From Flaveria trinervia (taxonomy: Eukaryota; Streptophyta; Magnoliopsida; Asterales; Asteraceae): DNA of 64,000 nt. Position numbers and translations under genes: made by a program. Below the pieces are notes generated by a model. It ran no database searches and had not been told where the DNA came from. It was given only the letters and a program-made list of their open reading frames with translations. Positions 1 through 12,003 of the stretch are shown piece after piece. Within the stretch, counting starts at the first letter, position 1; every line of letters begins with the position of its first letter. The stretch is taken from the NCBI GenBank assembly GCA_025506515.1, contig CM046457.1:37830231-37894230 (forward strand). Direction: 5' to 3'.

Positions 1-446
1 TAGAAGAACCAAAGTCCACTGCCTGCTTGCATTTACTGCATATGGATCTTTTTGGTCAGTAAGAGTGATGAGCATGGCAAAGAAAAAATACTATCTCTAA
101 TTGTGGATGATTATTCCGGTTTGTATGGACCTTCTTCTTACATTCAAAAGATGAGGCTGGTCAAATTATCATTACTTTGTGTTGCATGGGGAAAAAGTAG
201 TATTCTCTTTCTGTCAAGTGGTAAGGTGATAAGGGCACAGAATTTAGAAATCACACACTTGATGAATTCTATATCTCTAAGGGAATCAAGAGGCAAGGTT
301 AGCATTCCAAGAACTCCTGAGCAAATGGGTGGTGGAGAGAAAGAACAGGACCCTTATTGAAGCTGCAAGGTCAATGTTGGCTGATTCTGGTTGCCACTAT
401 CCTTTGGGCTGAAGCTGTTAACACAGCTTGCTATGTACAAAATAGA
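1..446 (+). pseudogene. pol: Copia integrase core fragment (element A), cut by element B
   Basis: Part of a Copia pol polyprotein. It covers the start of the integrase catalytic core, aligning with positions about 5030-5480 of element B. The core Asp region (LLHMDLF-like reading), the second-Asp region (which read SDNGTEF in intact copies) and the E-containing EQNGVVERKN region can be followed, but several single-base changes break the frame, and the SDNGTEF region is degraded. The reading stops where the LTR of B begins and resumes at 12894. It cannot encode a working integrase. Confidence 0.85.
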
Positions 447-832
447 TGTTGGACCAAAAGAACCAATGAGCCAAGATCAGAAAACCTCTAAGTCCCACAT
501 GGTATCACAACAACTGCTGAAAGCCTCATCAGCAGTTTGACAAGTGCTGAAGACTTCAACAGCTGAAGATCAAGTGCTGAAGACTTCAACAGCTGAAGAA
601 CTAAAGTGCTGAAGTACAACAGCTGAAGAACACAAGTGCTGAAGCTGAAAGACCAAAGTACTGAAGTACAACAGCTGAAGAGTTTACAAGTGCTGAAGAT
701 CAACAACTGATGTACAAAGTCTGAAGACAAAGACTAAAGACATCAGCTGATGATATCTACTGAAGTCATCAGCTGATGAAACACCTGAAGGTCAAAGTCT
801 GAAGATCAAGTACTGAAGCCTCAGTAGTTTGT

Positions 833-867
833 CACAACTGCTGAAGAGTACTTCTTCAGTAGTTGTG
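833..867. other. U3 hairpin 1 in the LTR of element B
   Basis: CACAACTGCTGAAGA (833-847) is followed by a 5-base loop and its reverse complement at 853-867, with one G-U type mismatch. The same structure lies in the 3' LTR of B (from about 12390) and, with changes, in the LTRs of D and A. A role in RNA folding, transcription termination or protein binding is possible but not shown. Confidence 0.75.
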
Positions 868-909
868 ATATCAGTAGTTTTATATTTTTATGTTTCAGTA
901 GTTTTGTAA

Positions 910-939
910 AACGACTGAAGAGCTTGTTCTTCAGTCGTT
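910..939. other. U3 hairpin 2 in the LTR of element B
   Basis: AACGACTGAAGA (910-921), a 6-base loop, and a perfect 12-base reverse complement at 928-939. It is also found at about 12468-12498 and in the D LTRs (about 34698-34728). This conservation across insertions of different age suggests it matters to the element, but no function can be read from the sequence. Confidence 0.75.
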
Positions 940-1099
940 GTAGTTTCAGTAGTTTTAATCATAGTTTTATATTCTGTACTTAACTCTGATATGTTCTCAG
1001 TAGTTGTGAACATTTCAGTAGTTTGTTAAGAGTTAGTTATTTTTGTATTAGATCTGCCAGTTGTCACTTTCCGTGATAACAGCAGTGATTGTTGCACTC

Positions 1100-1106
1100 T
1101 ATATAA
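1100..1106 (+). promoter_or_regulatory. TATA box of element B 5' LTR
   Basis: TATATAA lies in CACTCTATATAAGGAG, downstream of the U3 repeat array and about 235 bp before the LTR end, the usual place for the retrotransposon promoter. Element D has the same box at 34889-34895. In the 3' LTR of B this stretch is altered (TATATATGAC). Confidence 0.7.
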
Positions 1107-1342
1107 GGAGTGACAACCTATTGAATAATGTAATAATGAATGAATGTTTGAATGATTTGATTAGAAATATTCTATATCTATAAACATTCCTTGAATCAGA
1201 AATATATATTCTCTCCCTATAACCGTATGTGCTCTTAATGCATACAAGTATCGATTGCTTGCTACAATTTGTCTAATTCCTGTTTGTATTCCGCTGCTTT
1301 GAACTCTAATACATCAAACTTGTGATCGCTGATCCTGTCAAA

Positions 1343-1360
1343 TGGTATCAGAGCAGGTTA
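1343..1360 (+). other. Primer-binding site of element B (tRNA-Met initiator)
   Basis: TGGTATCAGAGC begins two bases after the LTR end. It is complementary to the 3' end of plant initiator methionine tRNA, the usual primer for minus-strand DNA synthesis in Copia and many Gypsy elements. Confidence 0.93.
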
Positions 1361-1572
1361 ATCATTGATCGATCTAATAATTGATCATTGAAACTGCTAT
1401 TCAAGATCTAAGTTTGATTGAATTAGCTTTTGTTTTTGCAAGAAACGGTTATAGAGATTGAATTTTCTGTATTTCTGGTCATTCATCCTGAGATCTTTTC
1501 TTGGTTTTCATTGTTTGTTGTGGTCTGTTTAAAACTTTTAAAAGCTTGAATTAAATTGTTTTTGAACTGAAA

Positions 1573-4439
1573 ATGACTACTCCCTCCAATGATCCTCACA
1601 ATACTGGTTCCTCAACCAAGCCACCAATGCTGGTTAGGAATGAGTATAACATATGGCAAAGACGAATGCTCCATCACCTGTCTGTTAACAGCGCAGGTTG
1701 TTGGACATCAGTGGTACATGGTCCACACAAGCCTATGGTGAATAACCCGGAAACCAATCAAATGGTTCCGAAGAGGAGGGAGCAATACTCAGATGAGGAT
1801 AAGAAGTTGCTTGAAATTGATGCAAAAGCCCATGGAATTCTGGCCATGGCACTGCCAAATGAAATCTATTCTGGGCTAATGCATCATGAAACTGCCCATG
1901 ACCTCTGGAATGCCTTGAAAGAACAATTTGGAGGAACAGATGAGGTCTTGGCAAATAATAGAGAAATTCTTGCCCAACAATGAGACATTCTCTCATAGAA
2001 AGGGTGAGACACTGACTCAACAATATGAGCGGTTCTCTTGTTTGATCTCTGAACTAAAAATGGTCAAACTTGAGTACACAAATATTCAGATGAATAACAG
2101 ATTTCTCAGATCACTGCCTGAGAGATGGGACACATATACTATTGTCCTACGCTCCAGTGCAAGTTTGGACAAACTATCTCTCACCCAACTCCATGGGAAA
2201 CTGCTCACTTTTGAGAGAGAGATAGAACAGAAGAGAAAGCTGTCTTCATCTGGAAAGCTCACTGAAGACTTTGTACCAGGCAACACTGCCTTGGTGGGTC
2301 ATGAGTCAGAATATGCTTCATCTGAATGCCAGTATGATGAGCATATTATTTCTCTTCAAGCACTTCTGATTCTGCATTTGTGAGTTGATGGTCAGTTTAC
2401 TGGGTGTAATAATGACAATTTATGCTTCATTATGGATGATCTCAAGGGGATTGCTGATGATGACTTAGAAGAGATGGATATTTTGAGCCAAATGGCCTTG
2501 ATAAATATCAGATCTCAGAAGTTCTATAAAAGAACTGGAAGAAAATTCCCAGGACTCTCTGGCAAAACCAAAGTTGGTTTTGACAAGAGCAAGTTGAGGT
2601 GTCACAAATGCCAAAGGCTTGGACACTTTGCAAGAGAGTGTAGATCAACTGGATCTAACTCCACTGCACCCTTTGTGACTTTTCCTGGCAATAGTCAACA
2701 ACACAGAGGGCAACATCCTGTCACTTCTAGTCATCATCCTCAACCAATCTCCGGCATATTTTGTTCCTCAGGGTCAAATGCCATATCCGTACCCTTGTTA
2801 TTACATGCCACAGTCAAATCAAGTTCAAGTTCCTATGGCACCACAACCTCATGCACTACCAGAACCTCAGCCATCCCAATCTCATCAACAAACTCAACCT
2901 CAACAACACAGCTTCTTCACCCCAGGAGTTGTTGACTGGAGCAGTTTACCAGATGACATGTCTGGTCATGATCAACTGTTCTCAGGTGCTGGTCAACATG
3001 GTGGTGACAGTCCTTTTGGAATCTAGCTCTTATGGCTTTGGAGTCTGCTGATACTATCTTCATTTTCTAATGCCTCTACACCTCAGGTATCACAGGTATC
3101 CTCTGAGGCAAAAGCCAAATTATGTTCTGAACCATGCATAGCAGCATTTGCTTCCATTAGAGAAGCAAATGTAGCTCTAATTAATAAGAACATTGAGCTA
3201 GAACAAAATTTCCAAAAACAAAGCTGAGTTTGAGTCTGTGCTTAAAGATAAAAATGATGAGATTTATAAACTGAATTGCCAAATAATTGATGATAAGGCT
3301 AGAGAAGAGTACTTCTAGAGAAGTACAAAGATCTCAAAGAAACCCTTGCAGTTACCCAGGTCGAGTGTGATAGATGGGTACAATCATGCAAAGGTTTTGA
3401 AATGCTTCTTAGTAAGCAATCTGCTTCAAATGTGAAGTTTGGAATTGGTTACAATCACACTGCTCCACCTACAGATTTTACCCCAAGAGCAGAGGTAGAA
3501 TCTGATGGTGAGAGTGATAACCAATCCATCACATCATGTGATCTACCTTCTGATACAGCACAATCAGAAGTAGCAGTCAGCATCAAGCCCTCTTTGAACC
3601 TATCAGCTGATGTTGATGGTTCAAATGCTGACATTCACATGATTAATGAGTTGATCAACTCAGGAGTTAATCTGAAGGTCCTGAAAGGACTAGAGAGCAG
3701 GATTTAACACCTGAAGTTCAAACTTCAACTGCTGTCAGTACTGAAGAGAAGAAAACTGCAGTAGAAAGAGTTTGAAGACTACTAAAGAGGCAGTCAAGAA
3801 AGCAAACAATGCTTCCAAAGCATTGAAGAACAAGTCTTCAGTTGCTTCACCCTCTTTAGTTGATGATCAACCTAAGATGAAGAAGAAACCATGTGAAGTA
3901 TGTGGTTTGTTCAATCATCTTACAGATGATTGTTGGTACAAAAGAGGTTCCAAACTCAAACAAAAAGAAGAAATTAAGAGAAAATGGTAAAATGAAAACT
4001 GAGTTTGAGACCACATTTGTATCAGCAACATCAAATCCTGTAACCCTTAAGTCCTCAAAGAATCCAAAAGGAAGGGGTTAAACAGGTGACAGCTGAGAGT
4101 GCTCAGAAGAAGAAGGTGCAACATAGGAACTTATCAAACTCCACTGGCAATGTGTCTGATGAGCTGAAAGCTTTATCACAAAATCAGACACAGCTGGTAT
4201 GATGGTTCAACATCTGTTGGGTAGAGTTAACCAACTAGATGCTCCTATGTTGAAACCACAGAAAAGGAGGTCCAAGCCAAAGGACTCCTCTTCTACACCA
4301 TCTTCTTCCTCTCAGGCTGTTGTTTCAAATAAACCTGTTAGTTTACCATCTATTGATGAGACCAGGCCCAAAACAAAAAGGTTTGGGTCTCTAAAACTAA
4401 CTGATTGTTTATTATTGCAGGGTTCTTCAACATGCCAAA
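1573..4439 (+). pseudogene. gag: gag of element B, frameshifted
   Basis: Capsid/nucleocapsid region, from ATG 1573 (start MTTPSNDPHN), the first long frame after the primer site. The first part has the Copia gag (UBN2-type) signature, with DLWNALKEQF and later LRSLPERWDTY. A CCHC zinc knuckle, CHKCQRLGHFAREC, lies at about 2598-2640. A glutamine/proline-rich stretch and a coiled-coil-like stretch (about 3170-3400) follow. A second knuckle-like motif, CEVCGLFNHLTDDC, lies at about 3892-3933. The frame shifts several times (near 1980, 2380 and 3020), mostly by single-base losses, so no continuous protein is made as written. Copia normally encodes gag and pol in one long frame, and the split at 4439 is only for description. 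The second knuckle and coiled coil lengthen this gag, as in element E. Confidence 0.88.
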
Positions 4440-7400
4440 GTAGCATCTGGTATGTAGACATGGGGGATCTATGCACATGACTGGGAACAGCTCTCTTCTT
4501 CATGACTACTCTCAAGGAAAGAAGGGATTTGTTTCTTTTGGCAATGATGCTAGGGGTTACATCATTGGTAAGGGCTTTGTCTCCAATGGAGAAATCAAAT
4601 TTGATGATGTTAATCATGTGGAAAATCTCAAGTACAATCTCTTGAGTGTCAGTCAAATGTGTGATAAAGGCCATGTTGCTCTTTTCACCAGTCAAAACTG
4701 TAGGATTCTGTCATCCAAAGTTTTGCACTTGATTGACAAGGTGTTGGATGATCACACTCTCCTGAGAGCCAACAGGACAGGAAGAGTGTATGCCTTAGAT
4801 CTTTCTAAGAAAATAGATCTCAAAGGCAATCCTTGCCTATTTTCCAAAGCCTCTTCTCAAGAATCTAAACTGTGGCACAGAAGGCTTGGTCATGTTAATC
4901 TCAAAAACATGAATCAGCTTACCCACAATAGTTTAGTCAGAGGCTTACCAATAAAGGAGTTCCACTGTGATGAAACCTGCACTGCTTGTTTAAAAGGAAA
5001 ACAGCACAAAGTCTCATTCCCTCCTATTGAAGTGCCTAAGTCCACTGCCTGCTTGCAATTACTGCATATGGATCTATTTGGTCCTGTGAGAGTAATGAGC
5101 ATGGCAAAGAAGAATATTGTCTGGTAATTGTGGATGATTACTCCAGATTTGTATGGACTTTCTTTCTACATTCAAAGGATGAGGCTGCTCAGAAGATTAT
5201 TCACTTTGTGTTGTATATTGAGAAGCAGTATTCCCTTCCAGTCAAGTGTATTAGGAGTGACAATGGAACTGAATTCAGAAATCATACACTTGATGACTTC
5301 TATCTTTCAAAGGGAATCAAAAGGCAGTTTAGCATTCCAAGGACTCCAGAACAAAATGGAGTAGTGGAGAGAAAGAACAGGACCCTCATTGAAGCTGCAA
5401 GGTCCATGCTGGCTGACTCAGGTTTGCCACTGACCTTTTGGGCTGAAGCTGTCAACACAGCTTGCTATGTGCAAAATAGAGTTTTAGTAAATCAGAGGTT
5501 GATGAAGACTCCATATGAAGTTCTCCATCATTTGGCTCCTCTGATTTCATTTTTCAAAGCATTTGGGTGTCCCTGTTTTATTCTCAACACAAAGGATCAA
5601 CTCCATAAATTTGATCCTAAGGTGGATGCAGGGTATTTTGTTGGTTATTCATCTACTTGCAAGGCATACAGAGTCTTCAACTGCAGAACAAAGATGGTTG
5701 AAGAAACTCTACATGTTAAGTTCAATGAATCTCCAAAGGACAAGATTCCACAAAGCCCTGTGGAGTTATTTGATTTGGACATACTGCAATATGTTCCTTA
5801 TCAAACTCCTGCTGTTGCTCCTGTCAACAGTTCACCACCTGGTGGTACTGCTGATGATGATGATGATTGCAGTACTCACCTCTTCAGGTTTAGTGATCAG
5901 CTGCCTGATTCAGCTAGACCTGATGTTCCTGTAGCTCCAGTAGCACCATCCACAACAAATGCTGATGAGATCTCTTCGAATTCAACTTCCTTTGAATTAC
6001 CATCCACTGATTGGTTTCAAGGAAATGATTCACCATCACCATCTGTTGCTGCTGAGCCTGCTACAAACACTTGCACAGATCTCATTGTGTATCAAGATCT
6101 GAAGAATCACCCTATGTCTCAAATCATTGGTGATATCACTGCTGGAGTATCAACAAGAAGTCAATTGTCAAATTTCTGCTTCTATGCTCTCTTCATCAGT
6201 CAGCAAGAGCCAAAGAATTATCACATTGCTTTAAAGGACAATGGATGGGTTGATGCCATGCAGCTTGAGCTTCTTCAGTTCAAGAAACAGCAAGTGTGGG
6301 AACTGGTTCCTCTACCTCCAGGTAAGTGTGCAATAGGCACTAAATGGGTGTTTAGGAACAAAACTGATGAAAATGGGCTTATTGTTAAGAACAAGGCCAG
6401 TCTGGTTGTTCAGGGGTTTGCACAAGAAGAAGGTATTGATTATGATGAAACCTTTGCCCCTGTAGCCAGACTGGAAGCAATTCGATTGTTTTTAGCTTAT
6501 GCTGCTCATCAAAACCTTAAAATTTTAAAATGGATGTCAAAAGTGCATTTTTGTATGGAAAAATTAAAGAAGAGGTTTATGTATGTCAACCTCCAGGCTT
6601 TGAGGACAATAAACATCCTAATTGGGTGTATAAGCTTGATAAGGCTCTTTATGGGTTAAAACAAGCTCCTAGAGCCTGGTATGAGACATTATCAAACTTT
6701 CTTCTGGAAAACAATTTCACTAGAGGCTCCATAGATAAGACTTTATTCATTAAGAAAGCTGGGCAGCATAGTCTACTTGTTCAAATTTATGTAGATGATA
6801 TCATTTTTGCATCCTCTGATCCAAAGTTGTGTGATGCCTTTACAAAGTTGATGCAACAGAAGATTGAAATGAGTGCCATGGGAGAATTACGGTTCTTTCT
6901 GGGGTTGCAAATCAAACAAAAGGCTGATGGAATTTTCAGTCCAAATACACAAAAGATCTTTTGCAAAAGTTTGATTTACAAAACTGTAAGCCCTGTTCTA
7001 CCCCATGTGCAGCACCACACAACTGGATACAGATCAGAAAGGTAAAGTGGTTGATGAAACACTTTACAGATGTATGATTGGGTCCTTGATGTATTTAACA
7101 GCTTCTAGACCAGATATTATGTTTGCTACATGTGTTTGTGCTAGATTTCAGGCTGCACCTAAAGAGTCTCATCTGATTGCAGTCAAGAGGATCTTTAGAT
7201 CTGCAAGGCACTCCATCTCTAGGTTTATGGTATTCTACTGGACATTCTGGTAAATTAGTTGCTTTTTCTGACAGTGACTATGCAGGGTGTAAGTTGACCA
7301 GGAAATCAACTTCTGGTGGATGTCAATTCCTAGGCAACTGCTTGATTTCTTGGCAGAGCAAGAAACAGACCTCAGTTGCTACATCAACTGCTGAAGCAGA

Positions 7401-7722
7401 GTACATTGCTGCTGCAAGTTGTACATCTCAGGTACTCTGGCTTCAAAACCAACTTTTGGATTATGGCATTACAGAGACTAAGACTCCATTGTTAATGGAT
7501 AGTGCTTCAGCTCTTTGCATTGTCAAAAATCCAGTCCAGCACTCTAGGACCAAACATATAGAGATCAGACATCATTTTATAAGGGATTGTTTTGAAAAAG
7601 GTCTGATTGATCCTAAGTTTGTGCCTAGTGCTGATGAGCTTGCAGACATTTTTACTAAGCCTTTGGATAGTTCAACTTTCCAAAACCTGGTGTTAAGGCT
7701 TGGTATGCTGCAGCTAGAATAA
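4440..7722 (+). pseudogene. pol: pol of element B: protease, integrase, RT, RNase H (frameshifted)
   Basis: Domains occur in Copia order. The protease site lies near 4447-4480, but one base is missing inside the DSG codons compared with D (38196 on), so it reads DMG and leaves frame. The HHCC zinc part of integrase (LWHRRLGH ... CTACLKGKQ) is near 4870-5000. The core has MDLFGP, SDNGTEF (about 5258-5278) and EQNGVVERKN. The RT part shows CAIGTKWVFRNK, DVKSAFLYG and the catalytic YVDD (about 6790). RNase H shows AFSDSDYAGCK, STAEAEY and the C-terminal QLE stop at 7722. Frame breaks occur near 5127, 6530, 6930 and 7200. Integrase before RT confirms Copia. It is not functional as written, although all catalytic motifs except the protease are still readable. 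Confidence 0.92.
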
Positions 7723-8478
7723 GTGACAACTACTGATGATCTTAGTAATAGTACTGATGATCATTAGTACTATGTCACATATAAGTACTGATGAGCTCTT
7801 TTCCCCTCAGTAGTTTTTATAACTACTGAAGGCTAAATGTCTCACAAGTACTGAAGTACTTCATCTGTTCTAAACTACTGATGTAGTTACAACTACTGAT
7901 GCAGTTACAACTACTGCAATCAGTAAAAACAGATAAGTACTGATGTCCTATGAAACAACTGAAATCAGCCAAAGGCTGATGAATGTGTTGAGGACAGTAT
8001 GAAACAGCTGAAAAGCTAAGAATTGACGAAAACAGCTGAAGAGAACTTTCTCTTCAGTCGTTTGTACAACTGCTGTTTCATTCTAAACAACTGAAGCAAA
8101 ACCATGTCTTCAGTAGTTTTATAACTACTGATGACTAATACCAAGTCTTCAGTTGTTTACAACAGCTGATGACAAAACCACTGTCTTCAGTAGTTTCATA
8201 ACTACTGATGACAAACACCAAGTCCTCAGTTGTTTCAATCATCTGAAGTCAAAACCACGGTCTTCAGTAGTTTTCTAACTACTGATGCCTAACACCACGA
8301 CTTCAGCTGTTTCAACGTCTGAAAGGATAATACCATGTCAACGGTCGTTTAAAACTACTGATGACTAACACCACATCCTTCAGTCGTTTTCTTACCCGTA
8401 CCCTAAATATCCCTGACCTAAGCTCTCAATGCTTCATCTTCTTCAAACCTAACGTTCCTCTCCAAAACTTCCTTCTCA
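7723..8478 (+). repeat. Repeat-rich spacer between pol and ORF3 of element B
   Basis: About 750 bp with no coding signal. It is full of alternating AACTACTGATGA and CTTCAGTAGTTTT units, the same inverted motif pair that fills the LTR U3. Just before ORF3 lies CCCTAAATATCCC, which looks like a decayed form of the CCTATAAATACC found at the same place in element A. The array may be a second promoter-like region serving ORF3; that is inference. Confidence 0.7.
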
Positions 8479-11400
8479 ATGGCGTCCATGCAAATTAAAC
8501 CGCGACACAACTGTGTTGCCTACCTCACTAAATCGCCCATCTGGACTAAGTTCGATACTGCTATCGATCTTATGGTTCAGTCCCAATACAATACGGCATT
8601 TCTTCTGAATCCCATACTACATGCCGAATCCCTTCAACAATTTTGGATGAACGTTACTTTACCACTGGGGAGAACAACACACCATCTCTCCAGTCGGTCG
8701 TAAACAACAAAGAAGTAGTCATCACTCCTGCAATAAATTCTTCATCAAATGTGATGCTATTCTCTGCTGGATATCCGAAGGGCACCACAGATCTATCCTT
8801 TGCCCAACATGGATATCAAGGCGATCTCAGTGCCTCCACTATCATGAAGAAACACTTTAATGACGCTGAGCGCCTATTTTCACATGGTGAATGTATGTTT
8901 GGCCCCTAAGACGTCGTCTTGGGATCAAATGTCGACAAATGGCAGCAGGTAATGTATTCTATTCTTGAGCAACAACCGCTAAACTTTTTCAGAAATAATA
9001 TTTTCAGAGCTCAAGGATATGGCTCAAAAACTAACTGCCAACCGTTGGATACTATATCCACGGTTCATAATGGCCATCATTACAAACCAGCTTAATGCTG
9101 AGGGACTTGTTGGCTTGGGAGTCCCTGCTACGGCTGTTCTGCCGAAGTATACTCCCGGCACAACTCTGACCAGACACTAAAATGGCTGCCAAGCTGCGAA
9201 AACCCACGCAGCTGGAACCCACAGCCACCACCTCCAAATCAAAAGTCCCCACCAAACCCACCAAAAAGAAACCCAAAACGGCTACTCAGGGAATTGAGTC
9301 CCCTGAGGATGCCCCTGCAACACAACCGCAGGATATATCCACTAGTCCAAACCCCTAGTGGATACAATGACTCTTCCAGCCATAGCCGCTCAGGCTTCCT
9401 CTCAACAGGAGCCTGCAGCAACCACACAAGGGGTACCTACATATCTGGGATCTTCCTCACTTGAGGGATTGCCATTGAAGAGCACCAACCTCCCCAGGTG
9501 CACACTGCTTCTATCCCTTCACCCCAAACAACCGCCCCTCACAGCCCAACTTTAATAGTTGCACAAGTGCTGACTCAACTGCACTCCTCACCCCCTCCCC
9601 AGAAACCACTTACTACTGGGACAACCTCTACAATTGAGGGGGAGGAACACAGTGCACTTGAGAACCCACAGCACAGGGTTTACCACTTCTATCTCCTGGT
9701 GTAGACAAGGAGCTTAGAATATCTAGTGAGGCTGCCACCTCCTCTGACTCAGCACATGATCAGAATGAGGCTGGTACATTGCTAAGACCTCACTAGAGGC
9801 AACAGCTGATGATGGACACTGTCCTGAGGCTGGAAGTCCCAGTACCAAGCACAAGGGGCACATGCATCAACTGGTCTACACCCAGTGCATGTAAATCCTG
9901 CTCTAAGCAGGAGGTCAGATGATTCAGCTTCGGCTGATGATGACCTGGGCTTTTTCTACGATGTTCTTGCCCAGAACACAATCCTTGAAGAGAAAGTCAG
10001 TAGGCTGCAAAACCTACTTGACCAACTCTCACAAGGAGAAAGACCATCTGCCTCTACCCACCCACAGATGGCACCTTCACTTGAAGGTTCCCCAAACACT
10101 GAGCCACTCCAAACTCAACCACCTGCCTCTGCTTCAGGCCCTATTTCTCAGGAACAGAACCCTCCTGAGCAAATAGGTGTGTACTTCAAAATTCCCTCCC
10201 TCTCATCACACCATAATCACTGATATTGTGACTAAAGCCATTGATGAGAGGCTTTCCTCCACTTTACAGCCCTTGATTGATGCTGCTGTACAAAAGACTC
10301 TTTCTGCGGTACAAACCCCTTCCTCCAATGCATCCAAAAAGGGGAGAGTACTGCAGTGAAAGAAAAGAAGAGGAAAAGAACAGAGGAAAAGAAGGAAGAG
10401 AAGCAAGCCCAGAGGAGGAGAAAGAAAAGCAACCTCTGCTCACTTACAAGCGAAAGAAAAGTGCTGATGATCATACTGCTGAAGACAAATCCTTGGAGGA
10501 GCTGGTAAAGAAGCTGACACTACACACAGCCGATCCATGGATAAATAATTGAACAACTCTTCAGGCAGGGTTTGACACAGCCACACTGGATAGTGAGATC
10601 AGAAGGTTGGAAGTGCAAGAGATACAAACCCGATGGGCAGGGTATGATGCTCTGGAAAAAGAGAGATTGGAAATAATGATCCGCTTTATTGCAAAATACT
10701 TAGGAAGATCGTTAATGGAGATTCGCGCATGGACCAGGGACAGCATTCTGGCTATAGCCACCAGAATCTGTCTGTCTGAGCAATTCAACAAAGGGATTAT
10801 TGTGGAAGCCCTTGATGAGGCTGGGGCTGGTAAAAGGTTAGAGATGGCTAAACTCACAAAGGCAAAACTAACTACAAAGATGCTGGATCAACCTTCCCTT
10901 CCACCCACTCAAACAGAGCCTATCCCTCAAATCTCCCAACCAATCTCTAAGCCAAATCCAAACATCTTCATTCTCCAAAACCAATTCCTTCACCAACCCA
11001 CCATCATCCAGTGATGACCCAGAAGGAGGAGAAGGGTGCTGAGGATGGAAGAAGAAGAAGAAGAGGAAGATGAAGATGATAGTCTGCCACTCTCTGCTGT
11101 TCTAAGCTACCAAAACCCCGAAGTCAACCCATGATCACACCTGACTCTCAAAGGGAAATGGTCAGAGTCAAGATAGAAGAAGAAGAACAGCAGAAACAGC
11201 ACGATGAGCAACTGTTGAAGATGGTTGACAAGGAATTTCCTCAGTCATCATCTATTCAAGCCATGAAAGGGCATGCTCAAAGGCTGTACACTCTCAGGCA
11301 CACTTTTCAGTATCAGAAGGAGAGAGTGAGAGTATGGCCAGACCCCAGGGTGAGTTCTAGAATCCATAAAGAACTATTCCCACAGATACAATGGCCAGAC

Positions 11401-11788
11401 GAAAAACAATAGAGTCTACCATCATGTTGGCCATTGTAGTCTCACCTTGGGAAATCATTGATGAATTCAAGAAAGCTCACCAAGCAAAGACCCCTCAAGC
11501 TTTACTAGAAAACAAGATGATTAAGAAGGGGTTGTTATATAAAAAGCTTGAAGACATCCAGAAGAATGAGCTCCAGTTACTCCTTGAAGGCAACCATCCT
11601 GATGAATTTGTATATAGGGAGGTAACTACGGTGGAGCTGAAAAATGGCAGGACCATGAAGTACTTATCAGAGTACTATGGTCCAGAGTTCTTCTTCGAAG
11701 GGGAGTAGAAGAACTCTCTCAGGAGGAACAAGTTGTTCTCCTTGAGGCCTATGTTCGAGAGTCATACAGACTCATTATGGGGAAGTAA
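8479..11788 (+). pseudogene. ORF3 of element B: extra downstream coding region
   Basis: A coding region after pol in the same direction, starting at ATG 8479 and ending at the TAA at 11786-11788. No catalytic motif is recognised. The N-terminal domain (about 8479-9140) has AFLLNP, ESLQQFW and DAERLF. A proline/serine/threonine-rich linker follows. Then come a helical stretch with FFYDVLAQNTILEEKV (about 9945-10000), a lysine/glutamate-rich stretch (10330-10460), a second helical block (TRWAGYDALEKERLE, 10630 on) and a C-terminal domain with VWPDPRV, VSPWEI and LLEGNHPDEF. Frameshifts are frequent. Aligned copies are in A and D, and the N-terminal domain also matches ORF3 of C. Its position resembles env-like ORFs of Sireviruses, but I see no signal peptide or membrane segment to support an envelope role. 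Confidence 0.75.
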
Positions 11789-12003
11789 ATCTCATGAATG
11801 GGATAACAACTCTGTGTCCAGTTCCCCAAAACAGAGTTCCCATTCATACTCTGCCAAAAAAATATCTGAGATTTCTTCCCAGGCCGGAGCTTACATGGGT
11901 CATCTTCTCTACTGATCAAGAAGGAAAAAGACCAACATTTTGCCAACAATAAGTGGGATAATAATAATTTAGAGGTTTTGGCTGCATTGGTTCAGGGGGA
12001 GTT
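11789..12003 (+). other. 3' untranslated region and polypurine tract of element B
   Basis: About 215 bp between the ORF3 stop and the 3' LTR, without a reading frame. It ends in CAGGGGGAGTT (11993-12003), directly before the TGTTGG of the LTR. This is the polypurine tract that primes plus-strand DNA synthesis. The same layout is seen in A and D. Confidence 0.88.

Larger units (their letters stand above)
447..1340 (+). repeat. 5' LTR of element B
   Basis: The LTR begins TGTTGGACC and ends CCTGTCA, immediately before the primer-binding site. It matches 12004-12893. Its U3 part is packed with short units of two kinds: CTGAAGACAA/CAGCTGAAGA types and the pair CAGTAGTT / AACTACTGA. Two strong hairpins (833-867 and 910-939) and a TATA box (1100-1106) lie in it. 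Confidence 0.95.

Noticed and set aside
488..730. 80-residue minus-strand frame, identical again at 12045-12287
   Set aside because: Identical only because both lie in the two LTRs of B. It is a shadow of the U3 repeat motifs.
1343..1360. tRNA gene fragment
   Set aside because: TGGTATCAGAGC is the primer-binding complement of the tRNA 3' end. No tRNA fold is present here or at the other primer sites.
1900..2000. Programmed ribosomal frameshift in gag
   Set aside because: The break looks like one of many scattered one-base losses. The frame shifts at different places in A, B and D, with no shared slippery site.
4400..4421. Splice acceptor (TTATTATTGCAG) between gag and pol of B
   Set aside because: Frame stays open across it and reads into the protease region (LLLQGSSTCQSSIWYVD), and D has the same text, so it is coding.
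8479..11788. Envelope glycoprotein gene
   Set aside because: The position suits an env-like ORF, but no signal peptide, transmembrane helix or cysteine pattern is visible in any of the copies.
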